This document shows, piece by piece, positions 7,770 through 15,757 of a stretch of 34,993 nt of DNA (within the stretch, counting starts at the first letter, position 1; each line of letters begins with the position of its first letter). A model generated the notes under the pieces. It was not told the origin of the DNA, made no database searches, and saw only the letters and a list, made by a program, of their open reading frames with translations. The DNA is from an uncultured Collinsella sp. (GTDB taxonomy: Bacteria > Actinomycetota > Coriobacteriia > Coriobacteriales > Coriobacteriaceae), in assembly GCA_900554645.1 (NCBI GenBank), contig USIE01000011.1, positions 1 through 34,993 of the forward strand, given 5' to 3'. A program made the position numbers and the translations under genes.

Positions 7770-8735
7770 TTACTTCAACGACGCAAGAAGGTGTTCGGCG
7801 GCACCGATGAGCGGCGCGTCGCCCTCCAGAGAGCCGATGAGGATCGGCGTGTCCTGAAGCGGGTCGAGCGCCTGGCTGGCATAGCCCTCGTGCACCGAGT
7901 CCTTCCACGTCTGTGAACGCCAATCGGGACCTTGGTGAATCACGCCGCCCGAAAGCACGATGACCTCGGGGTCCAGGATGTTAGCGAGCGAGCCCAAGCT
8001 GGCACCCAGCGCAAAGCCGGCGTCATGGATGACCTCGGTCGCCTTTGCGTCGCCCGCACGGCACAGGTCGTTCACGTCACGGCCGACCGAAGGACGGCTG
8101 GGGTCGACGCGGCCAAAACGCTCATCGTACATACGACCAATGGAAGTGCCCGAAGCAACCGACTCCAGATGGCCGGAACGCCCGCAGGCGCAGGGAATGC
8201 CGGCGGCAGCCGAGCACTCGATGTGGCCCATATGGCCGGCAGCACCATGGAAGCCCTGCATCACGCGGCCGTTCTCGACATATGCGCCGCCGATGCCCGT
8301 ACCGATGCCCAAACACAAGACGGAGAACTTGCCCTTACCGACGCCCCAGTGGGCCTCGCCCAGAGCATGAGCCTGCACGTCGCCTACAACGGCAACGGGA
8401 AGGCCGAGGTCCTCGCGCAGGCGCGGCCCCAACTGAACGCCGGACCAGCCGGGCATAATCTCATTGGCATACGCGATGGCGCCCGTCTTGGGGTCGACGA
8501 CGCCTGCGGCGCCAATACCGACACCGAGGACCTCGACATCGGGGTTCGCCTCAATGGCGGCCTTAATAGACGCCTCGATGCGCTGGAAAACTGCCTCGCC
8601 GCCCTCTTTGGCCTCAGTGGGGACCTCAGCTTCAAAGACCGGATGGGGCACGCTGCCATCAGCCGGATACTCCATAATGGCAGTCGCGATCTTAGTTCCG
8701 CCGATATCGACAGAGCAGACGTACTTGTTCTCCAT
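7770..8735 (-). CDS. nanK: ROK-family sugar kinase, probable N-acetylmannosamine kinase
   Basis: ROK kinases phosphorylate sugars with ATP. Between a NanA-like aldolase and NanE, the expected substrate is ManNAc. From the ATG at 8735 it is 321 aa, with AAGGAG 8 nt upstream; a 9-residue longer frame is rejected. The phosphate-binding motif DIGGTKI lies at 10-16. GDVQAHALGE holds the catalytic Asp, although the preceding Asn of most ROK proteins is Gly here. The zinc motif is CACGRSGHLE, with His in place of the usual third Cys. The ribosome site can fold into a small hairpin (TCTCC-GAA-GGAGA), which might limit translation. Substrate is inferred from context; glucokinase or another hexosamine kinase remains possible. 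Confidence 0.82.
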   Translation of the reverse strand: MENKYVCSVDIGGTKIATAIMEYPADGSVPHPVFEAEVPTEAKEGGEAVFQRIEASIKAAIEANPDVEVLGVGIGAAGVVDPKTGAIAYANEIMPGWSGVQLGPRLREDLGLPVAVVGDVQAHALGEAHWGVGKGKFSVLCLGIGTGIGGAYVENGRVMQGFHGAAGHMGHIECSAAAGIPCACGRSGHLESVASGTSIGRMYDERFGRVDPSRPSVGRDVNDLCRAGDAKATEVIHDAGFALGASLGSLANILDPEVIVLSGGVIHQGPDWRSQTWKDSVHEGYASQALDPLQDTPILIGSLEGDAPLIGAAEHLLASLK

Positions 8736-8800
8736 GTCGTTCTCCTTCGGAGACAAAAACAACTACAGGAAATGAGGGCAGAATTATCGCCACAGTTTGG

Positions 8801-8908
8801 TAAAGGTTTCCCAGGTGTCCGAGATCGCCGCGAAGCCTCGCGGCCATTGACCTAATGGGTCATGGCCGCAAGGCTGAACGGCGAGGTCGGGTGCCTGGGG
8901 AAGCTTTA
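8801..8908 (-). repeat. 108-nt near-continuous palindrome between nanA and nanK
   Basis: The whole spacer, including the last codon of nanA, folds on itself. Positions 8801-8852 pair with 8858-8908 around a 5-nt loop (8853-8857), with one bulged base at 8848. By hand, 40 of 52 positions form Watson-Crick pairs and the mismatches are mostly symmetrical. Four more are G-T on the plus strand (A-C in the operon transcript). No T-run follows on the minus strand, so it is not a standard terminator. It could stabilise the upstream message, be an RNase III site, or be a mobile palindromic repeat. Confidence 0.8.
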
Positions 8909-9826
8909 CAGGAGACCGTTGTCCTGGAGGACCTTCCTAATCGCCTCGACGTTCTCGCCGGTCATGGCCTTCACCGGGCGCGGCATGGTCGGGCTGTCGA
9001 AGATACCCATGAGGTTCATAGCGGTCTTGAAGGCGCCGACGCCACCGGCATAGCCCTGGACGCCCGAGGTGACATCCCAGATGTGCGAAATCTCATTGAG
9101 GCGATCCTGCTCGGCCTTGACGGTAGCCCAGTCGCCGGCCTGAGCGGCCTTCCACTGACGCACGTAGCCCTCGGGCTCAACGTTGGCGAGACCCGGGACG
9201 GAACCGTCGGCGCCACCGAGGTAGGCACCGTCAACGACGACCTCGTGACCGGTGAGGATGCTCATCGGGTGGCCGTTCTTCTCGTTCTCCTGAACGAGGT
9301 AGCGGAACGAGATGTCATCACCCGAGGAATCCTTGACGCCGGCCAGGACGCCCTCGGCGCCGAGCTTGGCAAGGAGCTTCCAGGGGAGCTTGGTGTGGAC
9401 GCACACGGGGATGTCGTAGGCGAAGATGGGCAGGTCGAGCTCCTCGTGCAGGATGCGGAAGTGCTCCTCGACCTCGGTCATGCCCTGCAGGGCATAGAAC
9501 GGGCAGGTGGCGACAAGCGCATCGGCGCCCAGCTCCTGAGCGACCTTACCATGCTCGATCATGCGCTCGGTCTCGGTATCGATGATGCCGACCAGAACGG
9601 GAACGCGGTGGTCGACGATGCGCACGGCCTCGGCGACAATCTGGCGACGGCGCTCGTCGGTGGAGAAGACGACCTCGCCCGAGGAGCCCAGGAAGAACAG
9701 GCCATCGACGCCGGCATCGATCATGCGGTTGATGCTGCGCTCAAAGGAGGCAACGTCGAGCTGGTGATCTTCGGTATCGGGAACAACGACGGGAGGGATA
9801 ACGCCGGTGAATTTCTGAGTTGCCAC
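8906..9826 (-). CDS. nanA: DapA/NanA-family aldolase, probable N-acetylneuraminate lyase
   Basis: Class I aldolase of the dihydrodipicolinate synthase/N-acetylneuraminate lyase family. The expected reaction here is cleavage of N-acetylneuraminate into ManNAc and pyruvate. The start is a GTG at 9826 with AAGGAG 6 nt upstream, giving 306 aa. The pyruvate-binding motif is GSSGE (47-51), the conserved Tyr is Tyr137 in YDIP, and the Schiff-base Lys is Lys165 in GVKDSSGD. The Arg that follows YNVPG in true DapA is absent (YDIPVCVHTKL), which argues against lysine biosynthesis. It lies between the esterases and nanK. Assignment as a sialate lyase is from context and the missing DapA residue; another keto-acid aldolase is possible. 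Confidence 0.8.
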   Translation of the reverse strand: MATQKFTGVIPPVVVPDTEDHQLDVASFERSINRMIDAGVDGLFFLGSSGEVVFSTDERRRQIVAEAVRIVDHRVPVLVGIIDTETERMIEHGKVAQELGADALVATCPFYALQGMTEVEEHFRILHEELDLPIFAYDIPVCVHTKLPWKLLAKLGAEGVLAGVKDSSGDDISFRYLVQENEKNGHPMSILTGHEVVVDGAYLGGADGSVPGLANVEPEGYVRQWKAAQAGDWATVKAEQDRLNEISHIWDVTSGVQGYAGGVGAFKTAMNLMGIFDSPTMPRPVKAMTGENVEAIRKVLQDNGLL

Positions 9827-9849
9827 AAGAATCTCCTTAGTTGTCTGGC

Positions 9850-9868
9850 GGGCGGCCCTATGCCGCCC
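9850..9868 (-). other. Hairpin upstream of nanA
   Basis: A perfect 7-bp GC stem (9850-9856 with 9862-9868, 5-nt loop) lies just before the nanA ribosome site (9832-9839). There is no T-run. It is likely a transcript-stabilising or spacing element. Confidence 0.55.
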
Positions 9869-9894
9869 ACTCTTGTTGGCAGTGTCCAGGCCGT

Positions 9895-10746
9895 CTAGGC
9901 CAAAGAACACGGGTAGAACGTTTCGTTAAAGAAGTCGACGACTTCGTTTTCGAACGCATTGATGCGCTCATGAGCGTATTTGGCATAAATGATATGCCTC
10001 CGGTCACACTCAAGACCGTTGAAAACGGCAAGCTGGCCCTTGGGATCGCTCACGGTATCCATAAGCGATGTGCCCATGAGCACCGATCCGCGCACCCGAG
10101 ACGACAGTGCCTCGAGGCCGACGGGAATTGGATTGGCAACCGCCGTGCAGGCAAGGCCCCGCTCGTCCAGAGCAGAAACCGCCAGCGCGACACCGCCGCC
10201 AAGGCCCTCGCCCCACGCAAAAATGCGATCGGGGTCCACGCCATCAAGATTGCGCGCGACCTTCGCCAACGCGCAGCCCCAACGGACGCGCCTGACAAAA
10301 GCAGGCGAGGTAATCCCCTGCCGCAGATCACTGAGTCCAATCGCCTCATCGTCCAGTGCAAGCACGGCATACCCCATAGCGGCAAATCTCGTCATGTGAT
10401 GCCAGCCACGCACAGGCCGATCGACGTCGTGGAACATCAGGCACAGCGGCACGCGCTCAGATACTCGGGCACGACCAACAGGCTCAATCAAACGAGCGTG
10501 GACCGCATCGTCACCGAGCTCAAAGGAAACCTCCGAGTAACGGGCGCAGGGGTTAGCAAAGTCAATCGCCGTAATGGCCAGGCCTTGAATCTCAAGATTC
10601 GAAGCGCATGTCTCTAAATCAGAAACATCTGCTTGGACATCACCGTGCCAGTCCCGATATTCTGCGAGCCTTGACGAAACCGTCCCAGTAATCCCCGCAA
10701 GCTCGGGGACAATCAACTCATCGATATTGCTCTCGCACTTAGACAT
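9895..10746 (-). CDS. Degenerate acetyl-xylan-esterase-type alpha/beta hydrolase lacking its catalytic Ser
   Basis: The 283-aa protein aligns by eye with the adjacent esterase over its whole second half. Asp230 (GTSLMD) and His259 (KYAHE) match that protein's catalytic Asp and His. However, the nucleophile elbow reads GEGLGG, with Gly181 (codon 10204-10206, GGC) where the neighbour has Ser in GASQGG. The oxyanion region HGYPGAS is also changed to HDVDRPV, and a CPGQGG-containing lid segment of roughly 30 residues is missing. It is therefore probably not a working esterase by the usual mechanism, yet the frame is intact, with no stop or frameshift, which suggests a retained role such as partner, binding protein or regulator. 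Its ATG overlaps the stop of the upstream esterase by 8 bp with a GGGAGG ribosome site. The family assignment is firm; the function is unknown. Confidence 0.8.
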   Translation of the reverse strand: MSKCESNIDELIVPELAGITGTVSSRLAEYRDWHGDVQADVSDLETCASNLEIQGLAITAIDFANPCARYSEVSFELGDDAVHARLIEPVGRARVSERVPLCLMFHDVDRPVRGWHHMTRFAAMGYAVLALDDEAIGLSDLRQGITSPAFVRRVRWGCALAKVARNLDGVDPDRIFAWGEGLGGGVALAVSALDERGLACTAVANPIPVGLEALSSRVRGSVLMGTSLMDTVSDPKGQLAVFNGLECDRRHIIYAKYAHERINAFENEVVDFFNETFYPCSLA

Positions 10747-11716
10747 GAGCCTCCCCTCCCTCGCAGAAAAACGGAATGATCAGATCATCAAAGTCCTGAA
10801 TCTCCTCGTGGCCAAAACCTTCAAAGAACTCATGACGCTTTTCACAGGTCAGGTTGTTGTAGACCGCAAACTGCGTCGCCGGCGGGCAGACGATATCGGC
10901 TGTGCCCGTGCCAAACAGCACGGGGCATTTGACCATGGGGGCAAAGTTCTTGGAATCGAAGTACGCCAGCTTGGCATAGGCTTCCTCGATACGAGTCGAG
11001 TCCTCGTCAAACCAGCGAGACCAGTAGCGCAGACCCTCGTAGGCAATGTCGTCGGCATCCAAATCCCAGACCAGGCGGAAATCCGATAAGAAGGGATAGA
11101 GGATGGCGGCGCGATTGATGAGCTCGCTGTTAAGCGCGCAGGTCGCAATGCCCAAACCGCCGCCCTGCGACGCGCCGTTCACAAACACACGGGCAAGATC
11201 GATGCCCTCGAGCTCGCGAACGATACGGCACAGAATGCGGATATCCTGATGTAGGCGGACATAGTAGAGGTTGGCTGGGTCGCCGTCGATACCGGCGACG
11301 ATATGGCCCGCGACCGTCGTGCCCTCAAATCCACCAATGTCCTCGGAGGGGCCTCCTTGGCCAGGACAATCGAGAGCAATGAGCGCCATGCCCATGCCCG
11401 CAAACGACGCTTGCTCAAACCAGCTGCGGCTCGCACCCGGATATCCATGGAACTGAAGTACCAATGGCACGTGCTCGTCCGAGACAGGTTTAAGGTACTT
11501 GGCATGCAGGCGTGCACCACACATGCCGGTATACCAGAGGTCGAAAAACCGACAGGTCGCGGAATCCGCAACCGAAGCCGCCTCAATCGCATAATCGAGC
11601 TCGACGGCGTCGGCCTCGGCCATGCGGTCCTTCCAAAAGAAATCGAAATCCGATGGACGGGGCATAGCGCCTCGATATTCACCAAATTGCTGTTGTAGCT
11701 CCTGAGCACTTGGCAT
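10739..11716 (-). CDS. Acetyl-xylan esterase/cephalosporin-C deacetylase family (AXE1) esterase
   Basis: AXE1 enzymes remove O-acetyl groups from sugars. From the ATG at 11716 it is 325 aa, the usual length. The catalytic triad is visible: Ser183 in NGASQGG, Asp274 in GTGTADIVCPP and His303 in EGFGHEE. The oxyanion segment FHGYPGAS and the CPGQGG motif typical of the family are present. A TTG 15 nt upstream could also start it, but it sits directly on the GAAAGG sequence. There is no signal peptide, so it acts in the cytoplasm on imported sugar. Within a sialate operon, O-acetylated sialic acids or O-acetylated sugar intermediates are the natural substrate guess; that is an inference. It lies 80 bp after the ATPase gene, with a strong hairpin between, and overlaps the degenerate paralogue. 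Confidence 0.88.
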   Translation of the reverse strand: MPSAQELQQQFGEYRGAMPRPSDFDFFWKDRMAEADAVELDYAIEAASVADSATCRFFDLWYTGMCGARLHAKYLKPVSDEHVPLVLQFHGYPGASRSWFEQASFAGMGMALIALDCPGQGGPSEDIGGFEGTTVAGHIVAGIDGDPANLYYVRLHQDIRILCRIVRELEGIDLARVFVNGASQGGGLGIATCALNSELINRAAILYPFLSDFRLVWDLDADDIAYEGLRYWSRWFDEDSTRIEEAYAKLAYFDSKNFAPMVKCPVLFGTGTADIVCPPATQFAVYNNLTCEKRHEFFEGFGHEEIQDFDDLIIPFFCEGGEAHV

Positions 11717-11752
11717 GGCTCGTGAACCCAACCTTTCGAAATCGTAACGGAG

Positions 11753-11780
11753 GTGCGCCCGGTAAGGGAACCGGGCGCAC
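11753..11780 (-). other. Perfect 11-bp intercistronic hairpin
   Basis: The arms at 11753-11763 and 11770-11780 pair without mismatch around a 6-nt loop, between the last ABC gene and the esterases. Neither side has a T-run, so full termination is unlikely. It probably protects or separates the ABC part of the message from the enzyme part. Confidence 0.65.
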
Positions 11781-11796
11781 GGGAGGGAAAGCGAGG

Positions 11797-12624
11797 CTAC
11801 TCGCCGAGCTTGGGATGCAGCAGCGACGGCGCAGCGCCGAGCAGCATCTTGGTGTAGGGGTCCTGAGGGTGCTGGAAAACCTGCTTGGCCTCGCCCTGCT
11901 CGACGATCTTGCCGCCATTCATAACGATGATGTCGTCAGAGATATAGCGGACCGTCTGGATGTCATGGCTGATGAACACCATGGCCAGGCCGAGCTCCTT
12001 TTTAAGGTCGGTCAACAGGTTCAGAATCTGCGCGCGGACCGAAACGTCCAGAGCCGAGGTGGGCTCGTCGGCGATGATGGCATCGGGGTTCAGCGACAGG
12101 GCACGGGCAATTGCGACGCGCTGGCGCTGGCCGCCCGAAAGCTGGCCGGGAAGAACCTCGGCGGCAGAGCTGGGCAGACCGGTGAGCTCCAAGAGCTCCT
12201 TGACGCGCTTCTCCTGCTCGGCCTCGGTACCCAGGTTGTGGACGCGCATGGGGTCGAGCAGTTGCTCACGAACGACCATGCGGGGGTTGAGCGCCGTGGC
12301 CGGGTTCTGGAACACGACCGAGATGACGCGACCCATGTGGCGACGGTCCTCGGCGGTACGCTTGGTAACGTCCTTGCCCTTAAAGTAGACCTTGCCGCTC
12401 GTGGGGGCCTGCAGGCCGCACATGACGTTGGCGGTGGTGGACTTTCCGCAACCGGACTCGCCGACGATGCCGATGGTCTGTCCGGGCATGAGCTTAATCG
12501 TTACACCCTGGACGGCGTGAACCAGGTTGGGGTGCAGAATCGAGCCGGTACGGGTCCTAAAGGTGACGTGGACGTCATCAAGGAAGATGATCGGCTCGAC
12601 GCCGTTGACTGCGGTCTCGCTCAT
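11797..12624 (-). CDS. ABC importer ATPase, Opp/Dpp F type
   Basis: This cytoplasmic ATP-hydrolysing subunit belongs to the peptide/nickel-type importer family, which also includes known bacterial sialate importers. The 275-aa protein has Walker A GESGCGKST (about 55-63), the Q-loop VFQNP, the signature LSGGQRQR, Walker B IIADEPTS, and the switch ISHD. The C-terminal GAAPSLLHP resembles the oligopeptide-type tail. The ATG follows the TAG of the fusion gene directly, with a perfect GGAGGTGA ribosome site inside that gene. It pairs with the ATPase half of the fusion to form the two-ATPase motor. Confidence 0.92.
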   Translation of the reverse strand: MSETAVNGVEPIIFLDDVHVTFRTRTGSILHPNLVHAVQGVTIKLMPGQTIGIVGESGCGKSTTANVMCGLQAPTSGKVYFKGKDVTKRTAEDRRHMGRVISVVFQNPATALNPRMVVREQLLDPMRVHNLGTEAEQEKRVKELLELTGLPSSAAEVLPGQLSGGQRQRVAIARALSLNPDAIIADEPTSALDVSVRAQILNLLTDLKKELGLAMVFISHDIQTVRYISDDIIVMNGGKIVEQGEAKQVFQHPQDPYTKMLLGAAPSLLHPKLGE

Positions 12625-14640
12625 CTACATCACCTCCGCGTGAGGGGTCAAACCATTTGCCTTGAGCACCTCATCGGGGAGCTCGGAATAGAAGTGCTCG
12701 GTGCCGGGCACGCGCTTGAAGACCGGACGGGTGTCCAGGCCAATGCGCGGATGGCTCGAGCGAGGTGCGAAGCGATCGCCCTTGGGGAAATCGCGCGGGC
12801 TCGGAACGGCGCCGGGCACCTGGTGCAGGCGGCCCGAACCGCTCTCGATGGACAGGACGGAACCCAGAAGACCGCGAGTGTACTCGTGGATCGGGTTGGT
12901 GAGCAGCTCCTTGGTGGGCGCCTGCTCGATAACCTGGCCAGCGTACATAACCGTGATGTTATGGGCGACCTCTGCGACCAGTGCCAGGTCGTGCGAAACG
13001 AAGATCATGGCAAAGCCGAGCTTGGCCTGAAGATCGTTGAGCAGCTTGATGACCTGCTTCTGGACAGTTACGTCCAGAGCGGTCGTGGGCTCGTCGCAGA
13101 TGACCAGCTTGGGGTCGCGGGTAAGGGCCATAGCGATCAGAACGCGCTGACGCTGACCACCGGAAAGCTCATGCGGATAGCTCTCGAGCGTGCGCTTGGG
13201 GTCGAGGCCCACGAGCTCTAGGAGCTCCTCGGCACTACGGGTGCCGCCGCGCTTGGTGAGCTGCTTCATCTGGGCGGAAATGAGCATGGAGGGGTTGAGC
13301 GAGGACAGGGCGTCCTGATAGACCATAGCGATATCGGTACCGCGCAGGCCGAACCACTCCTTCTTGCTCATCTTGAGCAGGTCGCGGCCCTCCCAAAGAA
13401 CCTCACCGGAAAGATGCTCGTCATCGTCGGTCAGGCCCATGATGGCCAGCGTGGTGATGGACTTACCGCAGCCGGACTCGCCTACCAGGCCCATGGTCTG
13501 GCCGGGACGGACATCAAAGTTGACGTGGTCGACGACGTTGATGTCACCGTGGTGCTCAAACTGGATGCAGAAATCGCGGACCGAAAGGATCGGCTCAACG
13601 GACTCATCGGGCACATGGCGGTCGTTACGCTTGAGTTCGACATCACGCAGAGCGCCAAGACGGGCGGACAGGGACTGAGCCTGCTCCTTGTAGGCGCGAA
13701 CGGGGTCGGAGACCAGCAGGTCGGCCTCGCGGCGCTTGGAGGAGTCGGTCGGATCCAGGGCGGCAGAGGGAGCAGCGGCCATGGCGTCGGTAATGCCCTC
13801 GGAGAGGATGTTGAGTGCCAGGCAGGTGATCATGATGGCCAGGCCCGGGAACAGCGCCTGCCACCAACGGCCAGCGAGCACGCCACCGCGAGCATCGGCG
13901 AGGATGTTGCCCCAGGTAGCGGTAGGCTCCTGAATACCAGCGCCGATAAAGGTCAGCGAGGCCTCGAAGATGATGGCGTCGGCGACCAGAGTTACGGTGA
14001 AGACCATAATCGGGGCGATGCAGTTGCGAAGGACGTGCTTGATCAAAATCCACGGAGCCTTGGCGCCGGAAACGATGACCGCGCGGACATAGTCCTCGCC
14101 GTACTCGGACACGATGTTGGCGCGCACGATACGGGCAATCTGCGGAGTGTACATAAAGCCGATGGCGAAGATGATCGACGGCACGGAGTTGCCCAGGATG
14201 GAGACGAAGACGGCAGCAAGGGCGATGCCCGGGATGGACATGATGATGTCCAGGATGCGCATGATCGCCTCGGAAACGGACTTGCGCGAAACCGCCGCGA
14301 GGGCGCCCACGACCGAACCGCAAACCAGAGCCATGGCGGTAGCACCGAAGCCGATGATCAGCGAGTAACGGCCACCGTAAAGCATACGCGACAGGATGTC
14401 GCGGCCCTTATCGTCGGTACCGAAGATAAATCCATTGCCGGGAGCCTGGCGAGCAGTGAAAATCTCGACCGGGCTATAGGGGGCAAGAAGGGGCGCCAGA
14501 ATCGCGGTCAGGGCAACCAGCACCAGCACGACGGCGGCAATCTTAGAAGACAGCGTCATCTTCTTCCAGCCACCGAGCTTGAGCCCCTTGGAGGCAGCTT
14601 TCTCGAGCTGCTCGGTTTGCTTCTCTCGAATCTTTACCAT
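12625..14640 (-). CDS. Fused ABC permease (DppC type) and ATPase (DppD type)
   Basis: This 671-aa membrane protein joins an importer permease to its ATPase. Residues 1-285 form the DppC-like part: a cytoplasmic N-terminus, a first membrane span at about 33-53, the conserved FGTDDKGRDILSR segment (73-85), further spans to about 280, and the EAA coupling loop (about 185-206). A linker of about 60 residues (288-348) is rich in charged residues. The ATPase part has Walker A GESGCGKS (387-394), LSGGQRQR, Walker B VICDEPTT, SHD and a C-terminal peptide-type domain. The start lies 3 bp after the oppB-type stop, and the stop abuts the next ATG. No stop or frameshift interrupts the frame, so the fusion looks real. 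Confidence 0.93.
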   Translation of the reverse strand: MVKIREKQTEQLEKAASKGLKLGGWKKMTLSSKIAAVVLVLVALTAILAPLLAPYSPVEIFTARQAPGNGFIFGTDDKGRDILSRMLYGGRYSLIIGFGATAMALVCGSVVGALAAVSRKSVSEAIMRILDIIMSIPGIALAAVFVSILGNSVPSIIFAIGFMYTPQIARIVRANIVSEYGEDYVRAVIVSGAKAPWILIKHVLRNCIAPIMVFTVTLVADAIIFEASLTFIGAGIQEPTATWGNILADARGGVLAGRWWQALFPGLAIMITCLALNILSEGITDAMAAAPSAALDPTDSSKRREADLLVSDPVRAYKEQAQSLSARLGALRDVELKRNDRHVPDESVEPILSVRDFCIQFEHHGDINVVDHVNFDVRPGQTMGLVGESGCGKSITTLAIMGLTDDDEHLSGEVLWEGRDLLKMSKKEWFGLRGTDIAMVYQDALSSLNPSMLISAQMKQLTKRGGTRSAEELLELVGLDPKRTLESYPHELSGGQRQRVLIAMALTRDPKLVICDEPTTALDVTVQKQVIKLLNDLQAKLGFAMIFVSHDLALVAEVAHNITVMYAGQVIEQAPTKELLTNPIHEYTRGLLGSVLSIESGSGRLHQVPGAVPSPRDFPKGDRFAPRSSHPRIGLDTRPVFKRVPGTEHFYSELPDEVLKANGLTPHAEVM

Positions 14641-14643
14641 AAT

Positions 14644-15600
14644 CTACACCGTCCTGATGCGCGGGTTGATGAGCAGGTAGAGCATGTCAACCACGATGTT
14701 GATGATGATGAAGGCAAGAGCAACGACGATGACGACGCCCTGAACCAGGTTCGCCTCGTTGCCCTGAACGCCCTGCAGAATCGCAGTACCCATGCCGGGG
14801 AGGTTGAAGATGACCTCGATGACGACGGCGCCGCCCATAAGGTAACCGATCTTAAGACCGAGGGTGGTGACCGGGGTGATCAGCGCGTTGCGAAGAACGT
14901 TGATGCCGACGACGACCTTCTCGGGAACGCCGGCGCCACGGGCCATGCGGACGTAGTCCTTGTCGAGCTCCTCGACCATGGCGGTACGCACGATACGAGT
15001 CATCTGACCCGTCAGCGGAAATGCCAGGGCGATAGCGGGCATGATCATACGTCCCAGATAGCCAGCCGGGTTGGTGGTGAAGTGAGGCAGAGCACCGGAC
15101 GCCGGGAGCACCTTAAGGTAGGAAGAGAACAGCAGAATCAACAGAACGGCAAGCCAGAACGACGGGGTTGCCAGGCCGGCGATGGAAAAGACGCGGATCA
15201 CTTGGTCCGGCCATTTATCGCGATACAGTGCCGCGATGACGCCGAGCAAAAACGAGACGACCGCGCCGATGGCAAGACCGATGAAGGTCAGCTGCATCGT
15301 GACGGGCAGGGCCGTGGAGATGCGCTTGGCAACGGAGTTGCGAGCAGCACCATAGGTGCCCATGTCGCCATGAATCAGATCGCCCATATAGCGCACGTAG
15401 CGCACGGGCCAGGGGTCGTCCAGACCATACTTCTCATGGTACTCGGCAACCGCCTCGGGCGAGGCACCGTCACCCAACGCCGTGTAGGCGGGGTCGGTCT
15501 TGGAGAACGACATAAGGAAGAACACCAGGACGGTGACGCCCAATGCCATGATCGGCAGCGCCACAAGACGCCTTCCAATCAAACGTAGCAAGTTGTTCAC
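14644..15600 (-). CDS. ABC importer permease, Opp/Dpp B type
   Basis: This inner-membrane permease half partners the DppC-like half of the fusion. The start is a GTG at 15600 with an AGGGGAG ribosome site, giving 318 aa. The protein begins with the membrane span RRLVALPIMALGVTVLVFFL typical of DppB. It has the HGDMG segment at the start of the transport domain and the EAA-type loop with DYVRMARGAGVPE (about 215-227), and it ends NPRIRTV, as is common in the family. It sits between the binding-protein gene (157-bp spacer with a hairpin) and the fusion gene (3 bp). Confidence 0.93.
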   Translation of the reverse strand: MNNLLRLIGRRLVALPIMALGVTVLVFFLMSFSKTDPAYTALGDGASPEAVAEYHEKYGLDDPWPVRYVRYMGDLIHGDMGTYGAARNSVAKRISTALPVTMQLTFIGLAIGAVVSFLLGVIAALYRDKWPDQVIRVFSIAGLATPSFWLAVLLILLFSSYLKVLPASGALPHFTTNPAGYLGRMIMPAIALAFPLTGQMTRIVRTAMVEELDKDYVRMARGAGVPEKVVVGINVLRNALITPVTTLGLKIGYLMGGAVVIEVIFNLPGMGTAILQGVQGNEANLVQGVVIVVALAFIIINIVVDMLYLLINPRIRTV

Positions 15601-15661
15601 GTTCTCTCCCCTTTCTTTTGTCGGTAGGACCAACTGGTATATGAGTACGGATACTCATTAC

Positions 15662-15695
15662 AAGACCCGAGCGACATCGTTGCCGCCCGGGTCTT
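15662..15695 (-). other. Hairpin between binding-protein and permease genes
   Basis: An 8-bp stem (15662-15669 with 15688-15695) carries a further 5-bp inner stem. The minus strand has only a weak T-rich tail (TCTTGTAATG), whereas the plus side has TTTGTTT. In this position, after the binding-protein gene, such hairpins commonly allow partial termination or protect the upstream message so that more binding protein than permease is made. Confidence 0.6.
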
Positions 15696-15757
15696 TGTTT
15701 CAACTATGAGGATACGGTCCCAACGACCGACATCCTGCATACAGACTCAAGCGAGTC

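Noticed and set aside
8906..9826. Aldolase as lysine-pathway dapA
   Set aside because: The Arg typical of DapA after the YNVPG-like motif is missing and the neighbours are nanK and nanE, not lysine genes.
13414..15588. A 724-codon plus-strand open frame opposite the ABC permease genes
   Set aside because: The product is His/Asp/Gly-rich low-complexity sequence, typical of the reverse strand of GC-rich genes, and the opposite strand has unmistakable ABC motifs.
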